Positions 32,004 to 43,770 of a DNA stretch of 64,000 bases are shown here, one piece after another. The notes below the pieces were generated by a model. The model did not search any database. It was not told where the DNA came from and worked only from the letters and a program-made list of their open reading frames with translations. Origin of the DNA: Ilex aquifolium (lineage: Eukaryota > Streptophyta > Magnoliopsida > Aquifoliales > Aquifoliaceae); the NCBI GenBank assembly GCA_951799425.1, contig OX637406.1, positions 25,476,390 to 25,540,389 on the forward strand, given 5' to 3'. Within the stretch, counting starts at the first letter, position 1. Every line of letters starts with the position of its first letter. Made by a program: the position numbers and the translations under genes.

Positions 32004-32800
32004 TTAAGATATGTTGTCGCCATTATTTTTAGAAAGATAGATATTAACATCGACAGGTGTTCTTATAGGTTTTGTCTCATACTTCTTGAACTTATCAAGT
32101 ACTTTATGAATATAGTGAGATTGAAATAACGTGAGTCCATCTGAGGTTCTAGAAATTTTAATTCCTAATATAACGTTAGCAACACCTAGGTTTTTCATTT
32201 CAAACCTATTGGTCAACATCTATTTGGTAGATTTAATCACATCATTATTGCTGCCTATAATTAGCATTTTGTCTACATAAAGACATACAATAACATATCC
32301 ACTATGAGTGCTCTTGACGTATACACATTTGTCACACTCATTTATTTTAAACCCATTTGACAACATTACTTTGTCAAATTTCTCATGCCGCTACTTCGGT
32401 GCTTGCTTTAAAGCATAAAGAGATTTAACAAGCTTGCATACTTTCTTTTCTTATCCATTAGCAACGAACCCTTTCGGTTGCTTCATGTATATTTCTTCAT
32501 CTAATTTACCATTTAAGAATGATGTATTTACATCCATTTTATATATATCAAGACTATTCAAAGTAGATATAGCAATTAGCATTCGTATGGATTTTATCAT
32601 TTGGCTACAAGTCTAACTTTGTACTTGTCAATGGATCCATCAGATTTCATTTTCTTTTTAAAAATCCATTTACAACCTAAATGTTTGTTTCCCAGTGGAA
32701 GATCCACCAACTCCCATGTATGATTTCTCATAATGGATTCAATTTCAGAATTAACAGCTTCCATCCAATAAGGAGCTTCGGGGGATGACATAATTTGCTT
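32004..32800 (-). pseudogene. Copia reverse transcriptase fragments
   Basis: Two separated frames. 32791-32597 encodes the RT start: P.APYWMEAVNSEIESIMRN, HTWELVDLPLGNKHLGCKWI, FKKKMKSDGSIDKYKVRLVA. 32219-32004 encodes MLTNRFEMKNLGVANVILGI, KISRTSDGLTLFQSHYI and PIRTPVD. Between them about 0.4 kb holds the YVDD region, which is broken by stops and shifts. The enzyme is not functional. Confidence 0.85.
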
Positions 32801-32899
32801 GAAACTTTAAGGATCATTCACTAATAGATAAGTTAAAAAATAAGACCAAATAACATTGAAGTCTTTGTTCTTTTTGCTACTTCTATGTTAATCTTCTAT

Positions 32900-33665
32900 G
32901 AACTCCTTGTTTTGTGTGGACTTGACCATTACTACTCGTAGCATCAAGTAGTCTCTTAATGAGCTTGATTCGCGTGACATATTAAACGAAAAAATATTTG
33001 CATGTCAAAAATCTCAGATTTATGAACAAGAAATCGATATGTACTACTGTTATGTGTATAACCAATAAATACATAATCAATGGTTTTAGGTCCTATCTTA
33101 ACCCTTTTAGGTTTAGGAACTATCACTTTTGCTAGACACCCCTACACTTTTAGGTATTTATAAGAAGGTCTTCGACCTTTCCATAATTCATATGGTGTCT
33201 TATTTATTTTCTTATGAGGCATTTTGTTAAGAATATAATTAGTAGATAGTAAGATTTCCCCCCACAAGTTTTGGGGTACACCCGAACTTGATAACATAGC
33301 ATTCATCATTTTTTTCATGTTTGGTTTTGCGTTCAGCTATGCCATTTGATTGCGGTGAATAAAGGACAATCGTTTGGTGAATGATTCCATGTGTTGAACA
33401 AAATTTCACAAAAGGAGATTTATATTCACCTCATCTATCACTTCTCAATGTCTTAATTTTTCTTCTAAGTTGATTCTCAACTTCATTTTTATAATGCTTG
33501 AATATATCAACCGCCTCATCTTTACTTCTAATCAAGTAAAATAATAGTATTGTATGCAATCGTCAATAAAAATAATAAAATACATTTTGCCACCTCTAGT
33601 TTGCACGAATTTTAAGTCAAAATATCGTTGTGAACTAATTGAAGAGGTTCGGTACTTCTTTCAAC
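32900..33665 (-). pseudogene. Copia integrase remnants
   Basis: The region between the GAG-pre-integrase frame and RT. Near 33320-33360 the minus strand reads LYSPQSNGIAERKTKH, the conserved motif with the third catalytic acidic residue of Copia integrase. The rest is fragmented by stops and frameshifts, so no long frame survives. Confidence 0.7.
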
Positions 33666-34091
33666 TTATTTGAAAAATGTTCTTATCAACTTTGATTCCA
33701 CACAAGTCTCACACTTATGATTTGGATTAATAGAGAACTTAGGCAAATCATTCAAATTAATCAATCTTGTAAAAGTACCATAGTTAACATGCCCTAGTCT
33801 AGCATGCCATGTATTTGAAGATTCAAGCAAGTAAGATGAATTCATCTCATTCTTATTATTAATAGATTTGGGTACAATAGTCATTATATTAAGCTTAAAG
33901 AGCCCATCATTCAAGTATCTCTTTCCTACAAACATTTCATTCTCGGTAAGCACAAACTTATCGGATACAAAGACTAACTTAAAACTATTCTTGCTAAGCA
34001 GAGAACCAAACACCAAATTTTTGCAAATGTCGGGGACATAAAGCACCTCATTCAAGGTAAGTTCCTTGCCAGAGGTCATCTTAAGTATCAC
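33666..34091 (-). pseudogene. Copia protease end and GAG-pre-integrase domain
   Basis: A 141-residue minus-strand frame: SGKELTLNEVLYVPDICKNL (end of protease), then TWHARLGHVNYGTFTRLINL and KCETCVESKLIRTFF, the HHCC zinc-binding GAG-pre-integrase domain at the integrase N-terminus. It follows the protease active site encoded at the end of the neighbouring gag frame, one frame away, so a small shift separates them. Confidence 0.87.
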
Positions 34092-35079
34092 CTTACCATA
34101 TCCTGCAACCTAGAGGTAGAGGAGTTCCCCATGTAGAGTTGTTCGTCATTCTCTAATTTCTTGTAAGTAGAGAACAACCATTTATTAGAACAAATGTGTC
34201 GAACAGCGCCGGTGTCAACCAACCACTCCTTGGGGTTACCTACTAAGTTACATTCAAAGACAATTGCTAAGAGGTTTATGTCGAAAACTTCCATTGAAAG
34301 CTTGTCCGTTTTAGTCACATTTGCTTGAGCATTTGTCTTCTTGAAGATCTTTGGCTTACGACAGTCTATAGGGAGATGTCCAAGTTTGCCACAGTTATAG
34401 TACTTGCTTTTGAACTTCTTAGATCCTTGATTTGTACCTCCACCAGTATGCTTCTTCCTTTTGTTAATCCTTGTTCCATCTTCCACAATTTTGGCTTTAG
34501 ACTCCATGGGATTAAAGACTCCACTTCTCTTCTCAGATTTGCGATTATCTTCCTTAATCCTCAAACGAACTATCAATTCTTCAAGTTTCATCTCCTTATG
34601 TTTATGCTTGAGATAGATCTTGAAATCCTTCCAAAGTGGTGGTAATTTTTCTACAATCGCAACTACTTGGAATGAATCACTAAGATCAAAACCCTCGGCA
34701 TAGATGTTATGAAGGATAACTTGAAGTTCTTGAACTTGGGTTATGATGGTCTTTGAATCCACCATTTTATAATCCAAGAATTTGTCAACAATTAATTTCT
34801 TCGTGCCACCATCCTCAATCTTGTATTCCTTGTCCACAAACTCCCAAAGTTCTTCATTGTCCAATATGTTCAAGATATAATTTATACACAAGAAATCTGA
34901 ATGCTTTCAAGCATCCACAACAACAACATTTTCCTTGTTTGTTTCATTTACATCAATCGAAGGAACATCTTCATTAAGAAACTTTGCAAGTTTCAGAGTG
35001 GTGAGATAGAAAAGCATTTTTGTTGCCAATGTTTGAAGTACGAGCCATTAAATTTATCGGACTTCTCTCCATGAGACAT
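34088..35079 (-). pseudogene. Copia gag and protease active site
   Basis: ATG at 35079 starts MSHGEKSDKFNGSYFKHWQQ. The frame then shifts near 35030 and has a TGA near 34906 where the family has Trp. 34891-34088 encodes the UBN2-type gag (LWEFVDKEYKIEDGGTKKLI, VVAIVEKLPPLWKDFK), the zinc knuckle YYNCGKLGHLPIDC with its first Cys replaced by Tyr, and the protease site WLVDTGAVRHICSNKWLF. Gag and protease are joined in one frame, as usual for Copia. Confidence 0.87.
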
Positions 35080-35208
35080 ACTCACAATAACCAATAACAT
35101 TGTGGTTATAATAAACTAGTGCATCAATATAACATAAATACAAAATTCTGATTTCGATTGAACAGTAAATAATCTAATTATAAAATAAACGTAAATATGT
35201 CTTAAAAT

Positions 35209-36332
35209 TGTTATCCAGTATATAATCAGAATTAGATAAAACTACTATAACAAATCCGAATCACTATGCATACAATGCAAAACAATTATATAAAATAGAA
35301 TGTATAAACAAAACAAAAATGATGCACTTAATTGCAAAACAACAATAAGAAAATATTAGAAATAAAAAATAATCTGAGCCCTGTGAAATACAGTTTCCTT
35401 AAAACAAGTTTGCTCTCTCTCAGTGCTCAAGATTAATAAACAACTATTTCTCAAGATAAAATGGATTTTTTCTTTGAAGAAACAATACTTCAATCTCCAA
35501 AAACCAATGAACACAACTTGTGTTTTACACTTGAACCAAACATAAATGTAATGCAGAAAGAGAACGAATACAGCAGTATGCATAAATTTTATGTATGTTT
35601 CTGTATCTGAAAATGGCTTCAAGGGAGTCCTTTTATAGACTCTCTTGTGTCTGTTCGGATTACCTGAAGAGGCACGAGACAATACTATTTATTGTGTATG
35701 TTCATATTGAAGAGACACGTTGTTAAACGAACAATAATGAAAGGGAAAGGCATCTCTGGATTGTGAACAAACACTTCTCAAGAATAGGCGCCAAATTCAA
35801 AAATAACGGACAAAAATTTGAATTTTGGTTGAAAGAATAAGAGTGATCCAATTTTGGACCCATGTGGTTTGACCCATAACCCACACCAGACCAAATAAAC
35901 TTTCAACAAAAAATATAAGATCTTAATGACCCGAGCCCGAGCCCGGCCGGGGGGAGGCACACGCGTGTCGTAACTAAGGTTGTGTAGGTGCTCACTTCGC
36001 TTACAAAATTGTGGTACCTCTTAGGGTCCAACCCATAGAAGCCAACTAAGAGTATATTAACTCACCAAGTTTTTGGTTTCTTTCCAATGTGGGACAAGGC
36101 TCATTACACTACACCATATTCTTAGTTTCTTCCATTGATTCAAGTGGATCACTTTGAGACATAATTTCTCATTCAATACTTAGTTATTTTGAACAAGTAA
36201 ATATACCGTGCTAATTTCCTCACGGAGGAGAACACGATTAAACATGATCCCACCAATTTTGAGATGTGAGTCCCACTTTTATTTAAGCCCAAAGTTGCTC
36301 CAAATAACTTGTTCAAAACTATTTTTCCAACA
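35209..36332 (-). mobile_element. 5' LTR of Copia element
   Basis: 1124 bp, homologous to 29672-30815. It ends CCAACA on the plus strand, followed by the TSD CTACT. The two LTRs differ at many positions, so the insertion is not recent. Confidence 0.9.
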
Positions 36333-36337
36333 CTACT

Positions 36338-36685
36338 TGCAAACAGAATTTTTTTTTTTATTTATCTCTTTTAGCCCTACTTTTTTCTTTCTTTTTTATT
36401 ACATTAGCAATTCAAGTTGGATGTGGGAGAATGATTTTCTAATTTCCTGCATAGTGTTATTTTAGAATTTCAATGTTAAGAATACTGTGAGACATACAAA
36501 GAATTCAAAATATTGAATTGTGAATTTTTTATGATTTGAAATTTAATAGAAATATTCCTCCAGTGGTTAAGATTTTATTTTTCCATTCATGTTACTGATT
36601 ATCACCCATATAAGCAAAGTTCCCTTGCATTTAGTGACTGCAATTTTTTTTATTTCAAATTGTTCAACTTTATTTTCTTTACCTC
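36338..36685. other. AT-rich low-copy sequence
   Basis: Right flank of the Copia insertion. T-rich with no frame I recognise. It may be intronic or upstream sequence of the nuclease-like exon that follows. Confidence 0.35.
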
Positions 36686-36994
36686 TTGCTGGCAAATCTA
36701 ATTCTTTTGGCTTTCTTTGTAATATCCCAAATGCTAATTTTCACCCATACAATAATTGTTTGTTGTATGCTTCACAACTACACCAAGGATCAACTGCCGA
36801 CAAACCTAGTCAAGGCGGAGGTAGATGGAACAGGTCTCGTGGTGAAAAATGATGCACATGATGACCGTATTACTACAGTTGAAACATCTAATGGGGGATC
36901 AACATTTAGATCAAATTTGACAACCAAAATGTTTGAGGAGTGGAGAGCAAGTAGACAGAGTGTAAAGGGTGAGAAGACTGAATTTGTTAGATGA
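36686..36994 (+). pseudogene. PIF/Harbinger-type nuclease C-terminal fragment
   Basis: A 102-residue plus-strand frame. IIVCCMLHNYTKDQ is like the CC.LHNF motif near the end of the DDE nuclease in HARBI1/ALP1-like proteins, and STFRSNLTTKMFEEWRASRQ resembles their C-terminal FRDNLA..MFNEW helix. The catalytic DDE residues would be upstream and were not found, so this is a fragment or the last exon of a split gene. A domesticated ALP1-like gene cannot be excluded. Confidence 0.42.
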
Positions 36995-38140
36995 ATATTA
37001 AAGGGTGATTTCTAGGAAAATATATGGTGATATACCATGAATGTAATGCATTTCTGCTTTTTCCATTTGTTGTCTGTTAGTGATTTTAATTATTCTTTCG
37101 GTTAATGTTTTCATTATGCGAATATATATAAGGGTATTGAATGCTCATTTAAACTCCAACGCCCTCTCTATATATCTCTATCTCTCTCTCTTCACAAAAT
37201 CCTCTCTTATTCCTTCTTCACAAAATATCTCTTATTCATTCCTCATCTGATTTGCATCCATGGAACTCTTCCTCATCAATTCTTTCAAGTATCTCGATTT
37301 TAAGATCTCCACACAACTGCCACAATAATCATCTTCAACAACTCAAACCCAAGACGGAATCATCATCACTATAATCTCGAAGAGTGGGTATCAAAAGCTA
37401 GTGCAGTGATCATATCATCAAAGGGCGTCTGATGTAAACAACTATGTATGTAAATCTTGTACATTTGTAAGCTTTGGAGTTTTTTTTGTTAGGATTTATG
37501 ATTTGGGAGATGTGAATTTGAGATTGCAGATTTCTGGAGTTTGGATATAAGTTTTAATCTCAAAGGTCGATTTTGGCTTGAACTTAGCTCGAGCTTGTGT
37601 CGAGCCAAACTTGAACAAGATTTTGGCCTTGAATACCAAGCTCGAGTTGAGCTTGAATAGCCTTTTAAAAACTCGAGTTGAGCTTGAACATAGTGAAGCT
37701 CTGAAAGTTCGACTCAATTAACACCTCTATTAAATAGAAGAACCCAAATCACCCAAAAGGGAAAATAAAAAATTTAATGTTGTAACGTCATTAGAAAAAA
37801 AGAAAACGAAAATTTAGAACTTTTTGTACAATTTTCAAGTATCATTAATATTTTTTGAAGTTTTTGCGAACGATGCTAAACATTTGCTATCTTTCTTAAC
37901 ATTTGAACAATGCTAAAATTGTTAGGATCAAGAGCAAACCTTCAAAAGATTACACCTTTTTACTATCAAAAAGTTATTACTTAACCATAATGATTGTCAA
38001 ATCACCCCACAAGTTGTAATTTTCTTAAGACAGATTATAATATTTTAACATTGATCCTAAGTTTTTCACTTGTCACCGCACCCCAAAAAACTTATGACGA
38101 CCCACAAAAATTACAAACTCCGGTACCCAAGTTAAATCAT
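36995..38140. other. Low-copy sequence with a GAGCTTGA-rich repeat
   Basis: 36995-37560 has a CT-rich stretch with TATA words (37160-37240) but no substantial frame. 37560-37730 is a degenerate GCTCGAG/GAGCTTGA repeat of a kind dispersed in plant genomes. 37740-38140 is AT-rich. No gene is supported. Confidence 0.4.
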
Positions 38141-38163
38141 TTTTCATATGATAGAGCTCCAGC

Positions 38164-38386
38164 TTATAATGGAGTTGAGGAATGGTAAACAATTAAGTGA
38201 TTTAACTCACATTTTGGAGGTGATTGGCAATTCCCCAGAAACAAACCCGCTACATATTTCCCAGATGGATGAGCACTTTTTATGAGTCTAGGTCCAACCT
38301 CTACAAGTTCGTATAACTGATATGGACAGTAACAAAAACAAGATTTCTGCGCAAGCATGAGAGGAGATAAGTTTTCTGTTCCACAT
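38164..38386 (-). CDS. Unrecognised Cys-rich open frame
   Basis: The minus strand reads FWYCEICGTENLSPLMLAQK then SCFCYCPYQLYELVEVGPRL and continues to VYHSSTPL and a stop. CEIC and CFCYC could bind a metal ion. Codon use and composition look more protein-like than the surroundings. It lies 0.2 kb downstream of the RAD52-like stop codon on the same strand, so it could be an alternative last exon or an unrelated exon. I do not recognise the family; an AG acceptor-like CTTAAG lies just upstream near 38414. Confidence 0.3.
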
Positions 38387-38602
38387 ATCTCACAATACCA
38401 AAATCGGTCTTCTTAAGACTAATACTTACAGATATTGATGCTACAATCAACATTAAATTCGAAGAAACAAGCTTCACTTTTCAGTCGACATATGCTAGTC
38501 AGAACCCTTACAACAAGAAAAAGAAATGAGGGGTCGACAAAATTTTATTAAAGAACCTTCCGTTGAGCTCTGTTGCTTAACGCATGTCCATATAGTGCTT
38601 CA

Positions 38603-38746
38603 CTACAACATGTCCTCGTGATAAAGATGAAGGCCCAGTCCCAACCGAGCACAAGCTCGACGAAATGCCATTGCTTCTGCCTTCTGCACAGGATCTCCAT
38701 AGCCTGCATCGTCCACTGAAGCAGTCCCTGTTGACTCCCTATATAT
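38603..38746 (-). CDS. RAD52: RAD52-like (ODB-type) protein, last coding exon
   Basis: The minus strand encodes IYREST, GTASVDDAGYGDPVQKAEAM and AFRRACARLGLGLHLYHEDM, ending LeuTAG at 38603. This is the conserved C-terminus of plant RAD52-like proteins (ODB1/ODB2), organellar single-stranded-DNA-binding proteins that anneal strands in recombinational repair. The acceptor GAGAAG|ATA at 38747 joins in phase with the previous exon (..YGTDAE). A possible polyadenylation signal AATAAA lies near 38547. Which paralogue, RAD52-1 or RAD52-2, cannot be decided from these residues. The exon is intact. Confidence 0.85.
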   Translation of the reverse strand: MYRESTGTASVDDAGYGDPVQKAEAMAFRRACARLGLGLHLYHEDML

Positions 38747-38779
38747 CTTCTCAAAATGAAAAATGAAGGACAACACAAG

Positions 38780-39443
38780 TCAGTTCCCCACTTCTCCACT
38801 GGGATTTTGACTTTTCTACATTTTGGACACAAAATGACAAATACAAAACAAAGACAAAGCAGGAAGAGCACCAAGCCTGAAACCTTAAGGTTTAACTCCC
38901 CATCGCCCTTCCCTCCATCTTGGTAATTAAATGTAAGCCCTTCGAAACACTTACTTATTCAATTAGTTCTTTTAAATATAAAGATAACAGTTCTTTTATC
39001 TTATTCCATCTTCGATAAGTTAGGATACGGGAGAACATGGAACTATAACTACTGATAATGTAAAATTTTGCCTCATAAAGAGCCACCAAGGGAGGAAAAA
39101 TATGCACCAAAAAATCAGAATCAACTCCATCGACAAACTAACTAATCAGTAAAATAATGAGGAATTTACATTCATTTCGAAAAGTTGAAAGGTCAGTCTC
39201 AAAAAGTGATTTCACAAGTTCATCGGTCATTTGAACAAATAGCTCTCTTTTTTAGTAGCTAATTCAATTGTTGTACGCCATTAAAACTCGTAAGCATTTT
39301 AATGGTATCATCAGGAAATAAGAAAAGTAAGTGAAAATCTACAAAGGCACAAACTAATTCGACCAAGCCAATGTATTTTAACTTTTAGGCAGCAAAAATC
39401 ATTATCGATAATTAACAATCAAGTCTGGACAGAATTGATAGTA
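38780..39443. other. Intron sequence, no recognised element
   Basis: Between the last exon and the Helitron. AT-rich with no terminal repeats or coding similarity that I can see. It is probably part of the original intron. Confidence 0.4.
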
Positions 39444-40992
39444 TCTCTATATACTAAAAGAATGTATCTACAATCACTCCCAAGCCGCCAATCTACTCAT
39501 CCTAATTTTCTAGATTTTTAGGTTTAAAATTAATTTAAATTTATGTGGTGTATTTCTATTGGTTCTTTTATCCTTTATTAAATAAGTTTAATTTTTGCTA
39601 GTGAAAAAGATAATTCTTTTCCCCACTAATCAATAATTGGATAACTGCAATGTAACCACCCATCCCACACATGCACTACCTCCTCATCCTCTATCTCCTT
39701 CTTCCCATCTCATCTAAAGTGTTGGTTAAAATTTTCCATTTAAAAACAAGACCTACGATATCTATCCGATTTCAAAAAACAAATCATTATCACTTATCTT
39801 TCTCCACTTCCCATGTATATCTGGCTGGCTCCTTAACCTCGCAAGGGCAACATTTTTTTGGATGTTTGAAAGGAATGGGTAGAGGTGGCGTTGATGTCCT
39901 CTGGACTCGGTCAATAATGGTATAATGTTTTTACTTTTTTCTTTTTATTATTGATTTGAGCTTAAAATACATGGTTTCTCTCTCATTCTATTCCTTTTTT
40001 TCTTTATAGTTTGTTATGCTACTAATTGTTGGGTAGTTCTTGATGAAACTAATTGGAGATGCATTATTCAGCAGTGCTGTTATAAATTTTAAGTTGATCT
40101 TCTTGCAACATTATTTTCATACAAAACAATATTTTAGACTTCGTGAAACATACAATTTAACAAATTGTTGCTAATGTTTCATCCACAAATTTTATTACCC
40201 CGAAGTATTTGCAGTTGGTAAATAGATTTGTTACTGAGAAAAGAATATTAAACTATTGCACATCTCCGACATTTCTTTTTTAACTATTAGTGGTTCCATT
40301 TGTTCTAATCCTTTTAATTAATTAATCTTTGTTAAGCTTGAATTACAACTGCCAATGACTCAGACAATATGTTATGTTTACAAGCTCTACCACATTAAAT
40401 AATATATTTGTCTAATTGTTGAAGTTTTTTTAAGTTTGAGTTATTGCCATCAGCTACTATTTTTTTTTTTTTTTGTAGGGGCCATCAGCTACTATTGATT
40501 GGATGGAACTGAAAATATGCTAAGAGAGTAAAGTTATATTTTCTTATAGTATTAGGGATTTTATTTAGGGATTCTATGGTGATGATTTTTAATGTCATAT
40601 ATCACAACATTGACTTGAAACATATAATATTTTAGCAAATTTTATTTTGTTATGCGGATTTTGATTGTATGAGTGACTTCATTTTTTTTTATAATGTAGA
40701 TAATATAAGGAACCTATGTAATGATTTTGTAATCATGTTGCGGTGATAAAATTTAACTGGACAATATATTTAGAATTCATACTTCGCTGTCCATTGCACA
40801 GGTTCAAACTAATTTACAAGGTAGTCTACAAACACTCAGACATTAATTTTTGAATATTTTAAGTGCTTTTTTATTGAATGTTGATTTATTGATATAGGTT
40901 TACTTGATTTCATGTATTACCTTTGTGTGTCGCTTGATTCTATTTTAAATACGAGTGCAAGTTTGTCCGTGCATTACACGGGGTCCTGCTAG
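39444..40992 (+). mobile_element. Non-autonomous Helitron
   Basis: Starts A|TCTCTATATACTAAAAG, like plant Helitron 5' ends (TC plus AT-rich text). Ends with the hairpin CCGTG-CATTA-CACGG (40967-40981), then CTAG|T eight bases later (40989-40992). The insertion is between A and T with no target duplication, as for Helitrons. The 1549-bp interior has no Rep/helicase frame; an 85-residue frame at 39671-39925 is probably chance. It lies in the RAD52-like intron. Confidence 0.82.
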
Positions 40993-41364
40993 TTCTGAAC
41001 AGAAGAGTGTATTGTTAAGACTGTATTTATATTTATGTTTATTTATCATTAGGGGTAACATGTATAATGCATGTTCTTTCAAAATCAAGAAGAGTTAATT
41101 ACAAAGAACCCCCTGAATTCTGGGTTAGTTGCAGATAGACTTCTTAAACCCTCAAACTTGTTAATACAATTCAAAAATAACAGAACTGGTTTGTTTTGGC
41201 GGTGGCCTGTAACACACAAACTAAAGCAAACACCTGAACAGTGATCAAGATAATCATCTGCTTAAAAAAATAGGTTAGATTTACTCTTGTACCTTTGATC
41301 ACATATATTCAAAAAGGGAAACAAAACATATACGTCCATAGAAGGAAAAAGCAATTGCAAAGCA

Positions 41365-41395
<31 letters not shown>

Positions 41396-41870
41396 CCCCT
41401 CCCCCAATCTCCATCTGGATCAAAGGTTTTGTTCCGGTTCAAATCTAGACTTGACTTTGTGGGGAATCGTTGAAGATCCTCAACCACCATTACCTAAGAT
41501 AATGATCTCAATGGAAAAAATGACTTTGAACAGAAATTGCTTATTAGTAGAAAACGATTTGAACATGAGACGATTTGAATAGAAATTGTTGTAAGTCGAT
41601 TTCAATCGGATTATTGCGCGAATTGTTTAATCAAATTGCCAAGCGTGAGTATTAATAGAGAGAGCAACAATGACGGAGATTACAAGGATGCTCATAGAGC
41701 TCGTTCAGCTATGTCACAAGAATTGAGTGATCCACAAGGTCTTGAAATTTAGAGATTTTCTACGTTTGATTGGTTTCATTTGAACAAACTTCAAGTTTTA
41801 TTTTGATTTGATTTTTAACCCGAATTTAAGGATTTTGTACGAGTATTTTGGTGGTTGGTGTAATTCCATG
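40993..41870. other. Intron sequence with CT microsatellite
   Basis: Contains a (CT)n run at 41364-41391 and otherwise unremarkable AT-rich sequence. The words 'aattacaaagaaccccctgaa' (41096) and, inverted and diverged, near 42770-42795 may be remnants of a terminal repeat pair, but the right copy lies inside another element. Confidence 0.4.
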
Positions 41871-43463
41871 CATGGTTCAAAGTCGCGGTATCGGTCATCA
41901 ACTCGGAGGACACTGATACACATCGGTCGCGTCGTCGCGGTGTAGTATCGGCCGATACGCTCAAAACACTAGATAGAAGCTCTAAAAAAATTTGAAAAAA
42001 TTCTGAAAAATATAAAAATCATCATTCATGTATCATATGCCCACAATAAATCAAAAAACACATTAAACATAATTAAAATGAAACATAAGGACGTTACCGA
42101 AAATATTGATCATTATCAATATTCAACTTATTGAAATTGAAATATTGATATATCTAATTATTATGTTAGATTTCAAAAGTACCAATGTTTTTTAGGATTA
42201 AAAAATATTGATATTTTTTTTTTTTTAAAATATTGATGTATCTAATCATTACATTAAATATTTTAATTATTTAGCAAAGAGTAAATTTATTCCAAGTAAA
42301 TTTTGACAAAAAATAAACCCAAAAATTAATTACCCATAAATAAAATAAATTAACCACACTAAAATAAATTAAGAAAATAAAAAAATAATAGGAGAATTAC
42401 TCCCATACTTAATCACTTAGACTCCCTGACAAGAAAATATAATTGTATACTAATTACAATTGTTTAAGAAAAATTTGAATTTTTATTTTTGATTTTATTT
42501 CAATAAATGATACAATATAACATTAATTTTAATTGTTAAATTTAAAATATTTGATATTCTATCTTTGATTAAAATATTTTTTGTCAAATTTAACATTTTA
42601 AACTTAAGGGGGCTTAAGTAATATATGTTTACAAATTTTAGGGGGTCTGAATGTAATTTATAAACCGATATATTTACAGCAGAGGTCTATGTGTTTCGCG
42701 TGTACAAACTTCAGGAGGTCTGTATATAATATTTCAAATATTAGGGGTTTAAGTAATTAAGTGACAAACTTCAAGGGGTGTGGGTGTAATTCTCCCAAAA
42801 CAATTGAGTCACTGACAACAGAGTCTTTAAAAGACTCTATTTGAGACTTGGGTCCTTCAGAGTTCAGACGCTGTGTATCGAGAGAGAGAGAGAAGAATCT
42901 GTGAGTGGATTTGAAGAACCCACCGGCGATCATTGGAAGACGGCTAGGGCTGGAGCTATTGGGTTGGTCTTCTACAATTCTACTTCTCTATATATCGCGA
43001 CTGGTTCGCAGCAAAGACGATTAGGAAAAAAAATAGAAAAAGAAGAAAAAAATAAGATAAAGCGGTATGGGGATCTCTCTGATCTGTATTCAATTCTACA
43101 AGTATGTCATACAAATGCTTACAATCTTTGTGGTAGTGGGCCTTTGATTTTCGGACTGGTTGAGGGCTTTTAACCTTTTACAAATGTGGGTCTTGAAGTT
43201 CTTCATCTTTTTTCCTTTTTATTTTGGATTCTTGCTATTTGTTCGAGATTTTGGGGATTTTCCACAAGATTCGATCATACCGGACCGATTCCGCTATGAA
43301 TCGTTCGAGTTGCTACCGAGTTACTCCGATTTGTGCCGATACGTCTGAATCTGACCGAGATATCGCCGAGTCAAGTGAAAATCGGAATTTTTGCATAATG
43401 CGTATCGATATCGGATCGATAGGGGCCGAGTCGTATCGGACTTGGCCGATTCTTTGAACCATG
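41871..43463. mobile_element. hAT-like element, TIR CATGGTTCAAAG
   Basis: Terminal inverted repeats CATGGTTCAAAGTCGCGGTA (left) and GGCCGATTCTTTGAACCATG (right) are flanked by perfect 8-bp duplications ATTCCATG (41863-41870, 43464-43471). Subterminal regions are CpG-rich with CCGAGTCG/GTATCGG words. The 1593-bp interior has no transposase. It includes a GA microsatellite and a gene-like GC-richer stretch (42835-43020). The 8-bp TSD suggests the hAT superfamily. Confidence 0.78.
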
Positions 43464-43770
43464 ATTCCATGAGGAACATATATGTCAAGTTGGTTGAAGT
43501 TAGGTCTAATTTTTTGAAGATTAAAGAAGACTGGGCCGGTTGACGTCAACATTACTTAACAGTGGGATTGAATATCTATGATGATGTTCAAGCTTAAACT
43601 CATAGCAATCACACACCAGTTAGGTTGGGTAAGTTGAGCTAGATATCTTAATTGACCACGAGCTTAAAATTAATTAATTTGAGAAAATTAATTTGAAACT
43701 TGATTTTTGTGATGTGTACTTATTCTTAGACTTTTTGTATGAAAAACGTGCTTTTTCAACGCATATTAAG

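Larger units (their letters stand above)
29672..36332 (-). mobile_element. Complete Tork-like Copia element
   Basis: A 6661-bp Ty1/copia element with perfect 5-bp duplications CTACT (29667-29671 and 36333-36337) and LTRs with minus-strand ends TGTTG..GATAACA. Minus-strand order is gag, protease, integrase, RT, RNase H, as expected for Copia. Protease and RNase H wording (WLVDTGA.RHICS, TDANW) resembles the Tork lineage. Frames are broken by several stops and shifts, so it is inactive. I did not find a canonical tRNA-Met primer site beside the 5' LTR. Confidence 0.92.

Noticed and set aside
38548..38874. 108-residue minus-strand frame overlapping the last RAD52-like exon
   Set aside because: It is the wrong frame; the neighbouring frame with a consensus acceptor gives the conserved RAD52-like C-terminus.
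39671..39925. 84-residue frame inside the Helitron
   Set aside because: No Rep, helicase or host-gene similarity; it is short enough to be chance.
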